Below, one piece after another: positions 35,855 to 48,164 of a stretch of DNA of 64,000 nucleotides; positions within the stretch are counted from its first letter, which is position 1; each line of letters begins with the position of its first letter. The stretch comes from Niebla homalea. Lineage: Eukaryota; Ascomycota; Lecanoromycetes; Lecanorales; Ramalinaceae. The stretch is from the NCBI GenBank assembly GCA_019925105.1, contig JAHGAU010000008.1, positions 186,001 through 250,000 on the forward strand, given 5' to 3'. The position numbers and the translations under genes were made by a program. The notes under the pieces are model-generated. The model saw only the letters and a program-made list of their open reading frames with translations, ran no database searches and was not told the origin of the DNA.

Positions 35855-37320
35855 CTCGACAGGGGGGTTTTCGCTGGAGCTGATGACTGAGCCGATTCCG
35901 CGCATCACGTACTCTCAGAACCATTTGGCATTTTGACCCATGGACTCACCCACTCCTGCCGGCCGACCACATAAGACATGAAGAGATGGGGAGAGGATGG
36001 CGACATCGATGGCAGCTGTCAGTTTCCAGTGAAGGTGCCACCATTACAGGGCTCTTGGAGTTCAACAAAACAAAGCATCATACTGTGATGCTCATTGACA
36101 CGCAATCAGGGGAAAGCTCACGTATCAAGAAACAATTGCATAGATCTCTATAAGACCACTCGGAATCAGGCGGCTCATTCCCCACCCCAACTCGCTCCGG
36201 AGCAAATGGCTTCATAGGAACAAATAGTATCAGGCTCCCATTAACAAAACCTCTATTTCATGACCTTCCCTACACTCATCTCACCATTCCATCATTTGCC
36301 CTGTATATGCCCCCCTCCCCTGCCCCCCCTACCTCATCACTGTCATACACCCGCGTGTCATGTCAGCCCTTCATGCATGCATGCTTCACGACCCACCGGT
36401 TCTTGTGGTGACGAGATGAGACGAGACCGGACCTCAATCATGTGCCGTGTGGGTAATAGTAGTAGCAGTAGTAATAGCCATCGTACGAGACCGTATCTAT
36501 GCACAAGGGTTAGATGGGTCCTAGTCCAGGGCGTACGTTGTACGTAGCTGCAGTGATGACAGTCTGTATGTGGGGAGGGAGGGGGGGTGAAGGGGGAGGC
36601 AGTAGACCGATCTACCTGGCAAGCGGCTACCGGGGGTTGGGGGGCTGTTAAAGCATCAAAGACGTATGATGGGGATAGGAATAGGAATTGTTTAATTAAT
36701 TAATTGGTACTTACATCCCGCGTATAAACATCACAATAACCCGTTCTGCTCTCCACAATTCCGAGCGTTTTGAGCATAGAGGCTCTGCATGCCGGTCGAA
36801 GTTCGCATCTGGAGTAGCCTGTAGGCAGTGGCCACGCATCCAGAGTGGGGGGGGGGAGAGGATTCAGGTAGATATAGGTTTATTGCAAGATAGTGGGGGA
36901 AACGGGAAGCACCAACAACAACAACAACAACGTAGCTGGCAAACATGTTTTATTTCTTGTATTTTTTTCAGATTGACCCCCCGACCCCCCCACCCAACCC
37001 AAGCCCCAGCTCATGGCTGGCAGATCTATGGTAGGTAACCCCGGTAGGATCATCATCATCAGCAAGAAACATGACTAGATACGAAGATGATCCCATCAAA
37101 GTTTTGGAACAAGAAGGAGATCAGAAAAAGAAAAAAAAAAGGCAGGGCGAAAATGACTCCTCCAGATGATGTGTGCTCGCTCGCCGCTTTGATCCCTCTA
37201 CACACGCATGTATGCATATATGGATATGCCTCCCTCCCCCGCCCCCGCCAATCCAAACGCCTTGCCATTTCAAGATGTCAAACAATGGAGCTCCACCACC
37301 ACCACCACCACCGCTTATTT
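35855..37320. other. Intergenic stretch, 3' of HET pseudogene and THO2
   Basis: No gene recognised in about 1.5 kb. It has C- and G-rich runs, a CAA-type microsatellite (about 36914-36931) and a TTAA repeat near 36690-36705. It includes the 3' untranslated region of THO2. Confidence 0.45.
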
Positions 37321-40300
37321 CTATCTCCTCGGTCGCTTCTCTCCGGGACCGACGTTGTAACCTGTGTCCTCGCCAGGTCTGCCTCTCTTCCTTAGACTCC
37401 CACCACCATCGTCACCGTTTCTTCCACCACTGCCTCCACCAGGTGGGCCTCTTGGCCCGCGTTCATAGCCACCACCACCACCGCCATCTCTCGATCTGAA
37501 GTCCCGTCCCATATCTCCGCCACCAGCTCCTCCTTGCTGCATTCCCCCACCACCACTATTCGGTCCTCCAGGTCCAGGACCACCACGGAAGTCTCCCCCT
37601 TGCGCATTGCCCCTGATGTTCATGCCAGCTGGTGGTCCCCCATGACCCCCATCGTTTCGAAAGCGGTCCCTCATAGGGTTGCCTGGACCACCCGGGGTTG
37701 GAAGTCGTTCATCATCGCGCATGGCCAATGGTGGTGGCCGATGATCACCATGACCGTGGCCGTGGCCGATGGGGGGACTTCGGTCACGGTGGCCACTATG
37801 ACGTGTCGATCGACGTTCAGGCTCCGGTGGTGGAGGACCCCGTCTTGGAGGGCCACGGCCATTTCCATAACGGGCCTCTTCTTCAGGTGCGGCGTTGGGG
37901 GGAGGAGGGCCACGGCCGGCAAAGAGGTCGTCGTTACGTGGAGGGGGGAAAGGTTCGCCACGGGGAGCAACATTTGGTGTAGGCGGGCCAGATGTAGAAG
38001 GTGAGGGTATGTTGCTATTGTTCGCACGCCCGCCACGCCCGCGAATGCTGGTGCCCTGGTTGGATCGATCGGACTGGGAAGGTTGTGTAGATTGTTGGAG
38101 GACAGATTGAAGGCTTGTGAAGCGTTTGTCGCTACGACTGTTGTTGCTGCGGTCTGCGGGTCCGGTTGGTGGGCCGCGATTGGTGGGTGATGGTCCTATA
38201 GGGCTTTGAGCCTGATTGTTAGGGCCACGAGACGGACCGGCTGGTGGCGCGGAGATTGGTGGGAGAGGTGGCCGGTTGTTTGGCGGTCCTCGATTTGATG
38301 GAAGGGAACCATTGGCTTGTGGGGTTGCAGAGGAGCCTTGCATTGCCTTCAATCTGTCTGGATGTATGCCTGCGGTCTCACCAACTGGCGAGGTGGCGTC
38401 TGTCGGAGAGATGTCGTTTGTAGCCGAGGCAGAAGGTTGATTGCGTGGCGAGGCTCTAGGAGCAGGACCGCTTGGCGCTGGTCGAGCCGGCGACTGAGGC
38501 ATTGGAGCCGGCCCATTCATCGAATTTTGTTGATTGTTCATGCCGGGTGGGGGTCCGTTGACGTTGCGTCCATGTCTGGATGAGTCCGGAATATTCCCAT
38601 TTGGCATTCTCGGACCTGATGGTACGTCGTTATACTCGGGATTGTTATTGAGCCTTCCGTAAGACTCGGATTGTCTCGGGTCCTGGCGAGGTCGGCCATG
38701 GTTCGATTCAATCGAGGGTGCAGAAGAGATTGGCGGTCTTATGCCATCCCGAAAGCGGTCGCCTGCGTTATTCGATGGTCCAGAAGGTCGATCAGTTCGA
38801 GGCCCAGTAGGTGCACGTGGATCATCGTAGCGAGGGTGACCGGGGCGATCGTCGAAGGCATTCCTGCTGTCTTGATGAAGAGGTCTTCGATCGTCATACA
38901 TTGGTCGTCGATCATCAGGGCGTGCTGGTGAAGATCCTCTTGATCGTCTGTCAGACTCAAGATGATTTGACCGCTCTCCATGATAGCGTGAGTGAGGCTC
39001 ACGGTCAGGCTCCGCATGGCCGTGGATCAATGCAGCTCTGGCAGGGTTCACGGGAGCAGCATCAGCATTTACAGTGCCTCTGTTGGGCTGTTGAGGCGTC
39101 GAGGCCATTGGCGGCCCCATCCCGTTATCCCTGGGGTGAGGACCAGAGCCAAAGTCTCTTCGCCCTGCTTCGGGCCCGGAGGCTGCTCGATTGCCAAGAG
39201 GTCGATTGAGTCGCTCATCAGTTGACGGCAATCGAGAGTCTCTCGGTGGAGGTCTTCCATACCCGTCATCCAATGGAGGTCTTCCAAGCCGTTCATCTGC
39301 TCGAGGAGGGACTGAAGGAGCTGAGCGGTCGTATGGTCTGCTGGGTGGAGCATCTCTTGGACCATCCACTCCAGGACGGCTTTGAAGTCGAGAATCTCGT
39401 AAGTTTGGAGGAGGAAGTCGATCGTCGGGTTTCTGTGGTACACGACCGTCACCTCTTCTGAGCTGCGGGGGTTCCGGTCTGCTGGGAAGATCGTGATGGC
39501 CATTTGGCATATTTGCAGATGAGCTACGATTCATGTCCGATCGGCTCGGTACTGCTGGAGGCCTAGAAGGCTGACTTGGCGTTGGTGAAGCTTTCACTGG
39601 AGGCTTTGCAGCCATCAAATCTGGCTTCAAAGGTACTTCGGTTGGCGCTGACTTGCTCGTAATCGCAGGCGTCAACGTAGGCTCAGTAGTCTGCTGGAGA
39701 GATGTATCGCGCGTCTTGTTGACTTCTTTTTTGCTTGCGACGTCTGTCGTTTGGGCATCTTCGATCTCACCGTCTTCTGTATCTGGCCCACCCTGCGTCG
39801 GCTGAGGCGCAAGAGAAGTGTTGTTGGCCCTGTGGTATAGAAAATCAGATAGGTTAAGACAGCAGATCGATGATGCTTACGTCGGCTGTGGACTGGGTTT
39901 GAACTCAGGAGCCTGAGGGTTGAGAGACGCTGATTTGTCGCCATTAGTTTGAGGCGTACCTGGTCTCGCCGAATTGGATCGAGCGCCATTTACCGGCGCC
40001 TGTTGGTTGCCTTCGATCTATTTGTGGATTAATATAAGGGCATTGCTTGATTTGGATTGTGGTTGTCATACCAGATTAAAAGCCTGTGGCAGAACCCAGG
40101 ACTTCTCACGCTTCTTCAGTGCTCCGATCAGTGAGGTGGCTGCAATCTTCAGATCCTCCCTAGACTCCCTCTTACTGAGCTCCGTGATGCCGGCCAATTG
40201 ATTCGATCCCATCCAATTGACGACTGGGAAGTATTGGTGAATGTGGTTGAGGATGTTGATGGCATTGCGAATGTGCATGTATTCACCGCTTGCATAGCAG

Positions 40301-43300
40301 GTCTTCAAAGCGCCATTGAGATTCCTATGCCATTTGAGCAGGATCCGTCGGAAGTCCTCAAACTCCAAAAAGCTCTTGACCTCCTTCTCGCTCGTCAAAG
40401 CTTTGGCAAAGCCAGGCAGATTCCTCTTGGGACCATAGGCCTCCTTCTCATAGAATGACTTTTTTGCATGCCATGTACCGAGATCCTTGAGGACTTCGCG
40501 AATGAAATGGCCCAAGCATTCGGCTTCCTTGGCGCTGCATAAGAATATCATAGAAGTAAGACGCTTCTCCTTGAAGAATTGGTCATAGACTCCCATCGTC
40601 CTGAAGTTCATCGCACCCTCTCCGTGAAGCCAGCGCACCATTCTGAAGGTGTATAGAGCATCCACAGGAGACATCACCAGCCGAGGGAAAAGGCAGTGTT
40701 CTATCAGGGCAACGTTCAGGGCATCGAATTTTTGCCAGGCTCCAGCGAACCAGTGATCCTTGTACTTGCGCCAGGGCGCGCTCGTCTTGGTCTTGATCCG
40801 CTCCTTCATCTCCACCATGAGACTATCGTGACACTCTTGAAGCGCTGTGACCTCCTTGAGCTTCTTGTTTGTACCGGAAATGCTGGGATCAGTCTTGTCG
40901 TTATTGATAGCTTTGATGCGGCTAAGGAGCCTCCTCGTTTCCTCGTGGTACGATTCCAGGGAAATCATGACGTCTCCTAGAGACAATTGCCAAAAGAGTG
41001 TGTAGAAAGAGGGGCTCATGACCGCCCACATTTGTTCAGGGAGCGCAGACCTAATGGCACTAGAAATCTCTTCAAGGATGGGATGGCCCGGCTGGTCTTC
41101 CAACTGTGAGACAACTTCGATGGGTGGGTCGGGAGCTGCAGTGCCATTGGGTAAGATCTCGATCTCTGCCTCCACGCCTTCAGCTTCTTCGGGCTTCAGA
41201 TTTGGACCTGATCCCCCAGCCGGCTTCTCGTCGTTGTCGATAGACAGCTTGGAATCTTCAGTGGTTTTGTCTGGCGTTGGCTCGGGAAGGTCTGGCTTGA
41301 TGGCTTCACCTTCACCCTTCGAGATTTCAATGGCTTGAGATTGTTGTTCTGCATGCTTCGTATCAAATTCACGCACAGCAGCATTGATGCTCGGTCTCGA
41401 GATCCAAAATGCAACCCCAGGTTCAACGTGGAATTCTGCGATCAATCGAGTGACATCTGGTACTAAAAGGTCAAAGTCCTTCACGGACAGGCTACTTCTC
41501 AGTAGCTCCAAATATTGACCAAGGATGCGATGAATCTGGTCGTATACATTGCCCAGCAATTTCGGATGAGCACTCTCCTCATCAACTCTAAAGATACAAA
41601 CCTGTCTCTCCTGCGCAAGGGATACAACGACTTGTCCAGCCAATCTCGAGTCGGCGAGTGGCTTGACGAGCCGCTTAGCCGCCGCTTTTTCTTTCGTTTC
41701 ATGTCTCTTGTCAAGCAATTGTTGCAATGTCAGACTTTGCAGCAACTCGCCGCCACTCATCGCGTTGATCTGTGCTTCGTTGAAGCTGACATCGGATATG
41801 ATGCCAGCCATTGAGCTGATCATGCTTTCAAGGACAATGAGCTCTGTCGGATTCCCCTGCCGAAGCTGATACTCAACGTACTGAACAATTGGTAATGGAT
41901 TCATGGTTGAGAAGCGCTTAAAGACCTTGCCAGCAAAGAGAGATAGAGCCGCCAGCCACTTGCTAGTCAGAAGACCATCCGCCTGCAGCCGGTTTCGACC
42001 CTGAGCGCCGAGTGCGTTCATGAGAGACCAGGTGAGAATGTCATAACCCAGGAATGTAAAATAGCGTCCGCATTCGACGAAGGTGTCCACAAGATTATCA
42101 TAAGCTTCCAGCTGGCTAAGGGCCACTGAGAAGACGATGCCCGGGGAAGTATAGCTGACCTTAGCAAGCGCTCTAGCCATAGGCTTGATGGTCGTTTTGC
42201 TGATGCGCTTGAGGACGTCTCTTGTCTCGGCCTTGGTTTGCTCAAAGGCGGCCTTGATGTCTGGTAGACGCGAGATTTGTCCATTATACCATTCAGCATA
42301 GATGTTGTAGCGGGTGGCCTCTGGGAAGAGTTTGAGAAGTTCAAAGACTTCGTTGACGAGCCCGGGATTGCACTTTGAGAGTGAAAGCGCAGGGACAAGG
42401 ATACGCTTCGAGAGATCGACCCACCGAGCCATATTGGCAGCTGAAGGATCAGACGTCAATGAGTGGCTGCCGATACGAGAGATCTTGAGCATAAGCATTG
42501 GATCCTGTCCAACTTTGACACCGCTGAAGTTCAGGAGTGTAGAGCACACGGAAAAGACATCGTCAACGCTCTGGCAGACGGGTATGACATCGGCCCAATC
42601 GTCCCAGTAGAATTTGTAGTCAATCATTTCACCCACATCGTCTTTGTCAAGCTGAGCCCACTTCAGTGTCTTTCGAGGGGGTAGCTGGGCTGGTTTTACA
42701 CTGCTCCTTGGAGCGCCTGCTTGCTCGATGTCAAGCACAGGTGCCTCAGCGTGTAGTTCAGGCTCGTCCTGCAGTGGTCTCAGCGGGTCGTAGACACCGC
42801 TTAGACAATGATGCAGGATGCGATGGATGTATGTGGGGAGGTCGGGAAAGGCATCAGGAAGCCATGGGAATCGTCCAAGCATGTAAAATGCTTCAGGCAG
42901 AGCACCAATGGAAAGAAGACTTCTTAACAGCTGGACTTTCTGGTCTGCAGGCTCCGGCAGCTCTTCCGTCTTCTCCTCCGGCTGGGCAGTTGGGGTTGAT
43001 CTACTGGTGGCAGCATCCATTTTTTGGTGGCGTCTCATCGCATCAACTTCTCTCAAGCGTGCTGCTTCCCTTGATTGGCCTTCGATAGTATCGTCTGGCA
43101 AGGGCGCTGCAGCCAGGAGGGCATTTGTACCGCCTCCAGGTCTGGCCGATCGTTCTTTATCTGCTTTCTCCTTCATTTTATCTTCCTTAACAGCTTCCAT
43201 TTCCGGGTCTTCCGGCCAGATATGTGGGTAGAGATCCCGAAGGGAGATGAACCCGACTTTGACGAGTAATGCTGCAAGGTAGATGAGATTGACAGGGAGA

Positions 43301-44853
43301 TTGTCGGAGGGATCACGGGCAGTTGAGGTGTAGAATCGAAGCTTGAAACCAAGGACTTGCGCCGCGACTTTGTTGCCTGTCGGAGGAAGAGTCTTTGTGA
43401 TCTCGATCCATTTTCGGTCCTCATCTTCATCAACAATGTCGGACTCTGAAGTCTTGCCGAGGGCAGCCGTGAGAATGGCATCCTCCACGCGACGACCGCC
43501 AAGCTCAAAGAAAGCTGCCAGACCCATCTCTTTGCACCTGGTCCAGAAATCCGCGTCCCTTGCGCTTCTTGAGGCGATGGTGTCTTCTCTCTCTTCATCG
43601 GATACCGTACCCCCTTCGAATCCTGGAAGAGCCCACTTTGGCAGCGGGCCAAGATTATGCTGTGCTGCGGAATCTTGCGCTTGTGAGCTCGGTGGCCACC
43701 AAGAGCTCGCTCTCAGGTACTTGACGAAGAAACGGTACTGTTTAACGAGGACGGCGGCAAAGACGTCTAATGTGATATCGAGGACTCTTCCCACGTCAAG
43801 ATCAAAGGCACCAATCATGCCTTTGACTTTCTCGAATGTCTCGCCAACGACTTCGCTCGTTGGAGGTTCGTTACTGCTGGTGGTGAATAGTTCAGTGACG
43901 AGTTTTGAATAGCCCTCTGTCTCTTCACGAAGCAGGTTGTAATTTGATTGTCGATATAAGAGGTTGGTTTGCTGCCTTATGCCAACACGAACAAAGGTAC
44001 TTCGAATGAGGCCCAAACTTTCAAGGAGGGCGCTGTCCAGTACGAGTCGTATCTTGTTTGGAGCAATTCCTGAGGCTTCTACGAGCGGCCCCAACGAACC
44101 TGTCTCTGTCGTAGACTCTGCTAATACAGACAGGGTGTCAAGAAAAAGGTAGCTAGGATCGAATGCGGACCCTGGGCGGGTCTGATCAAAAGCATCTTGA
44201 GCGTCTTCATCCGCTCCTGTCTGACCAACAATGCTCTTGATGAGTGTGCCAGCGTCTTTGGGATCCATTCGCGCGTCTATAGCAGCCTGCAGTAGCTCTT
44301 GGAAAATGATGGAGAGGGTGAAAGAATCCTCAGCTTCACGTGCGGATATACCCTTGCTCTCAATCTCCTGTCGGCCCTGCACTTCCCAAGTTGACAAGAC
44401 ATCGTCAGTAAGATATTCGTATAAATACGTGATGCGCCTTGGATTTGGTCTTTTCTCTTGTTGCTCGGAATCCACCTGAGAGACAGGGGCTTCATTGGGC
44501 TGTTCGGTGGAGGGTGGTGCTGATGGCTTCGAATCCAAGGCCGGTGTAGACGGGTGAGCACGCGTAGGCGATACTTGAGAATTGAATGATCGTTGTGGCT
44601 GGTTCACTGCATTGGGACTCTGGATTGGACTGCGCTGGTTGCTGTATCCTCCTCTACTACCTCGTCTACTGCCCCTTCCACGATCGTTAAACCCACCTCT
44701 TGCGTACTGTGGAGGTTGTGAAGGCTGTTGAGTCCGTTGTGCTAGGCTGAGATTGTCTGGCCGATGTGGTGAGGGACGATTGCTCTCATCCCTGCTCTCG
44801 CCAGAGAAAGTCCTATCGCCCCTCTTTCTCTTCCCCCCTCCACCGGGCGCCAT
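37321..44853 (-). CDS. THO2: THO complex subunit 2
   Basis: Three exons on the minus strand: 44853-40072, 40017-39881 and 39829-37321, with introns of 54 and 51 nt; 2475 aa in frame. About 130 N-terminal residues are disordered with RGG-like repeats (GGFNDRGRGSRRGSRGG). The helical THOC2 core follows: RITYLYEYLTDDVLSTWE, LFLDTLSVLAES, then about 700-1100 and the C-terminal Tho2 domain around 1200-1560 (EQMWAVMSPSFYTLFWQLSL, FPRLVMSPVDALYTFRMVRWLH). The last about 850 residues, mostly exon 3, are Pro/Arg/Gly/Ser/Asp-rich and end in RGG-type repeats and EKRPRR, a likely RNA-binding and nuclear-localising tail. Tho2 is the scaffold of the nuclear THO complex, which couples transcription elongation to mRNP packaging and export. 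Length is in the usual fungal range. Confidence 0.95.
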
Positions 44854-46596
44854 TCCCCTTCAACGCCCTTTGTGCTCTTGGATATGTCCACGGCAGGCTT
44901 GAGCGACCATCTGTAGGCTACTCAGTATAACCTGAATGCGGATTCAATTCTTTTGAGGATTGTAGAGAGAGCGCCTTATGACACAGTGCGGGACGGCGTT
45001 GGGGTCGGTGGCTCAGATCCAGTCCGGGCTTCGACAAGAGTTTTTTGAGGATAAGGTAGAGTGTGGGTAATCGGAGACTGTCTTAGTGGAAGGTCTTGGA
45101 CAAGTATTGAATATCGATTCAGTCCAAGACAAAGACAAACACCACTATTCACTTGCTCCCGCTAAGGCTGAAAATGCTTGGCGTATCAATGCGCGGACTT
45201 GGTTCCGTCTTGTTGGTGCGCCAAGCCTTGGGGATAGCCTCAAATACTCTCGACTCATGTTCAACTGGTCACTCTTCCAGATACAATTGAGACCTTAAGG
45301 CTTTGACTCTCATTCTCTAAAGCTCGTTCATGTCCTCAGCCCGTCTGCGGATGCTCATTGGAAAGTCATGGACATCGCAGCTTCACCCGAAAGCATCTTG
45401 CCAGTGGCAGTGTTATGATAATTCCAAGTGACTATGCCTTTTTGAGCGAACCTGCATCGTCCAGCGTTGAGTCACCGTCATGGAGAACTAGTTTCAAACC
45501 CGTTTTAAACCAGTTACCATAAGAATTTGAGATCGTCTACTTGCCAAGGCCATGCCGTTTTGTGCTGAATCAGAGCCCCTATCAACCGATATCAAATGCA
45601 AGAACCTGGTTTCTCTCTCCACGTTCAACCGTCCTGCCTACGCCATTGCCGTCTTGGAATTTGAATGCCTACCCTCCTACAAAGATCTACGTTAACGAAG
45701 TGCAGCAGAGGTACCGCGTCTCCCGGTATCATATGCAAAACATATCTAAGCATGAGTACTTTGCCTCCCCACTTATTGTGGTAAGACAAAAAGCATGGAG
45801 ATAGTAACGCTCAGGAAGCGTTCCATCTTTGTGGGAGGCTCACTTACTCAGGAGATACATTTCACCTTCGTCTCACTGTATGAAAAAATGTTTAGTCTCC
45901 AGGGCGACGGACGTTGAGCCCCGCTCTAGGAGTCTCTTCAGCAAATCATTCCAGCATGGACTACTTCAGGCTACATTGATCATCGTCCGTATGCATCTGC
46001 TGATTGTTAAAGATCCAATCCTCTTCAAAGATTGTGTGCAGTCTACTACCATAAGTTCAATGCGGCAACATCGGGCAGCCTCCCTCCTTTAACTTTGTCT
46101 ACAACCTCCCTCATGTCATTTCAATATCTAGCTGGGATGCATGAATTATAGTGATGACTGTACTCGCACTTTGTGATGGAGGGAACGAGGGCAAGGGAGT
46201 AAGTGGTCTTCCTTGGATCTTGGAAGAATAACGGGAAAGGGGGAGCTTTTTAAACAAAAGAAGACTCGTGAGAGCAAAATCATTGATTCTGTTAGGTCTA
46301 TTCTCATCTATCTATGACATTGCTCATTTCAAAGCTCGTTTGCTCTGGAGACTCTATTTTTATTCTTTGTGATATAATCTTGGCAAAGGCAGTCTGCCAT
46401 CCCGCTCTTGCTCCATCTCCAATGCTCCTGATATCTTCCAAGAATCATTATTACAAGTGGCTATCGCTTGCCATACAGTCTTCGAACAATCATGATATCT
46501 CATCCGCACTCAATTTCCACCCCCGAACCCTTCTCCCCTCTCCTGCACCTCTCCCGTCTCTAACCCACCCCGCCTCTACCTTCTCACCATCGCCCA
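44854..46596. other. Intergenic region between THO2 and ETF-beta
   Basis: About 1.7 kb with no supportable gene; only short ORFs. The left part holds the THO2 promoter. The pyrimidine-rich right end is the ETF-beta 3' side. Confidence 0.45.
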
Positions 46597-47691
46597 TCAC
46601 AACGCCCCCAGTTCCCTCAGCCTCCCCACCAATCCGTCCACATCCTCCACCTTCCCTCCTCCCTCCCTCTTCTTCGGCTCCTCAACCCTCACAGTCTTCA
46701 ACCTCGGCCCCATCCCTTCCCCCTCCAAATACTCCCCCACCCCCACCTTCCTCATCTCCTTCTTCTTCGCCTTCATAATATTCGGCAAACTCGCATACCT
46801 CGGCTCATTCAATCTCAGATCCGTCGTCACCACCACCGGCACCCGCACCCTCACCGTCTCCACCCCACCATCCACCTCCTTCGCCACCTCCACCACCCCC
46901 GGATCCTCCTCCACAAACGAAATCTTGGCCGCCTGCCCCGCAAACCCCCACCCCAGCAGCCCAGCCAGCATGCCGCCCGTCTGCCCGGCATCATCGTCGA
47001 TGGACTGCTTCCCCAGGATCACGAGGTTGCACCTCTCCCGCTCGACGACCCGGCGGAGGACCTTGGCCACCGCCAGCGGTTCGAGCTGTTGCTGTTCCTC
47101 CTTCTCGCCGACCTCGACGAGGATGGAGCGGTCGGCGCCCATGGCCATGGCCGTCCGTAGCACGTCGGCGCATTTGGGCGGGCCGGCGGAGAGGGCGAGG
47201 ATGTCCTCGACTTGTGGAGCTGGGGGGGCGAAAGGCGTTAGCGGAGGGCCAATGGTAACTGGGGCAGAGGGGACACGGGGGGAGGAAGGGGAGGGAGCAG
47301 AGGGGAGGGGGAGACGGGAAGAGAGAGCTGGGACGAACTGGAGGCGGCGTTGGGCGGTGGAGGTTTCTTGGTCTTGGCCTCCCGTAAGCGGACAGCGGCT
47401 TCGATGGAGAGTTCGTCAAAAGGGTTGAGGCTGTGTTTGACCCCCGAGGTTTCGATGGCGGTGTGGGACGAGTTGACCCGGGGTTTGACCTAGGATTATC
47501 CGCGAATGGTCAGCGTATATGCACTTTATGCTGGGAGGAAGAGGGGGGTGAAGGATATTCCATGTGTTGGGGCGGGAGGGGAGGGCGCAGCGAGGGGGAT
47601 CGGAGTGGGAAGTGGGGAATAAAGGAGAGGAGGGATGTACAGCATAATCTATCACCCGCTTGACGGGGACTAATATTCGTAATGGTGGCAT
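46597..47691 (-). CDS. Electron transfer flavoprotein beta subunit, mitochondrial
   Basis: Three exons on the minus strand: 47691-47641, 47489-47339 and 47219-46597; introns of 151 and 119 nt; 274 aa. The N-terminus is MPPLRILVPVKRVIDYA, followed by NPFDELSIEAAVRLRE, then SAGPPKCADVLRTAMAMGADRS, LVILGKQSIDDDAGQTGGML and the ETF-beta signature AKEVDGGVETVRVRVPVV with TTDLRLNEPRYASLPNIM. It pairs with ETF-alpha to carry electrons from matrix acyl-CoA dehydrogenases, including isovaleryl-CoA dehydrogenase, to ETF-ubiquinone oxidoreductase; the beta subunit binds AMP. The second intron's donor (GTTCGT) is the weakest splice site. The C-terminal KKREGGGKVEDVDGLVGRLREL is normal. The absence of a classic presequence is usual for this subunit. 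Confidence 0.93.
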
Positions 47692-48164
47692 TGCGTGTGA
47701 TTTTGTGTGAATCTCATGAACGATTGGAGAAGAAAAGAGGGTGACTGGTGATGCGTTGCGGAGAATTCGCCGAGGCACGATCGAGGGGCCTTGGGTTCCT
47801 GCGTTATGCAATTGGGATAAAATATTATGTCCAGGATATATCAAGTTGATGCAAATAGATAGTAATAGCCTGACTTTGTGTGTGGTATGAATCTGGGCAT
47901 GCCCAACATATATACTGTTACGCAGTATGGCATTTATTACATGAGTAGATCCCAGAAACATCATATATGCATGAAGGTTAGCCATCCCGACACCGCACAT
48001 CCATCCAATTCGCCATGCAGACGGCCGTGACATGCAGATGAGGTCCAAAAGATGCTCCAAGGGTCTTCCAAGCATTCTTCCAGATGCGCCCAAAGATCCG
48101 AATCCCCCACCATGGCTTGCCCAAAGTGATGAGGCTCCAAAATCGCCCGTAGCTGAAAACGTCC
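47692..48164. other. Intergenic region upstream of ETF-beta
   Basis: 473 bp between the ETF-beta start and the stop of the next minus-strand gene; no gene recognised. An upstream minus ORF continues in frame with the ETF start exon but lacks conservation. Confidence 0.4.

Noticed and set aside
37534..38110. Plus-strand ORFs over the THO2 C-terminus
   Set aside because: They are shadows of the Arg/Gly/Pro-rich minus-strand exon and show no family features.
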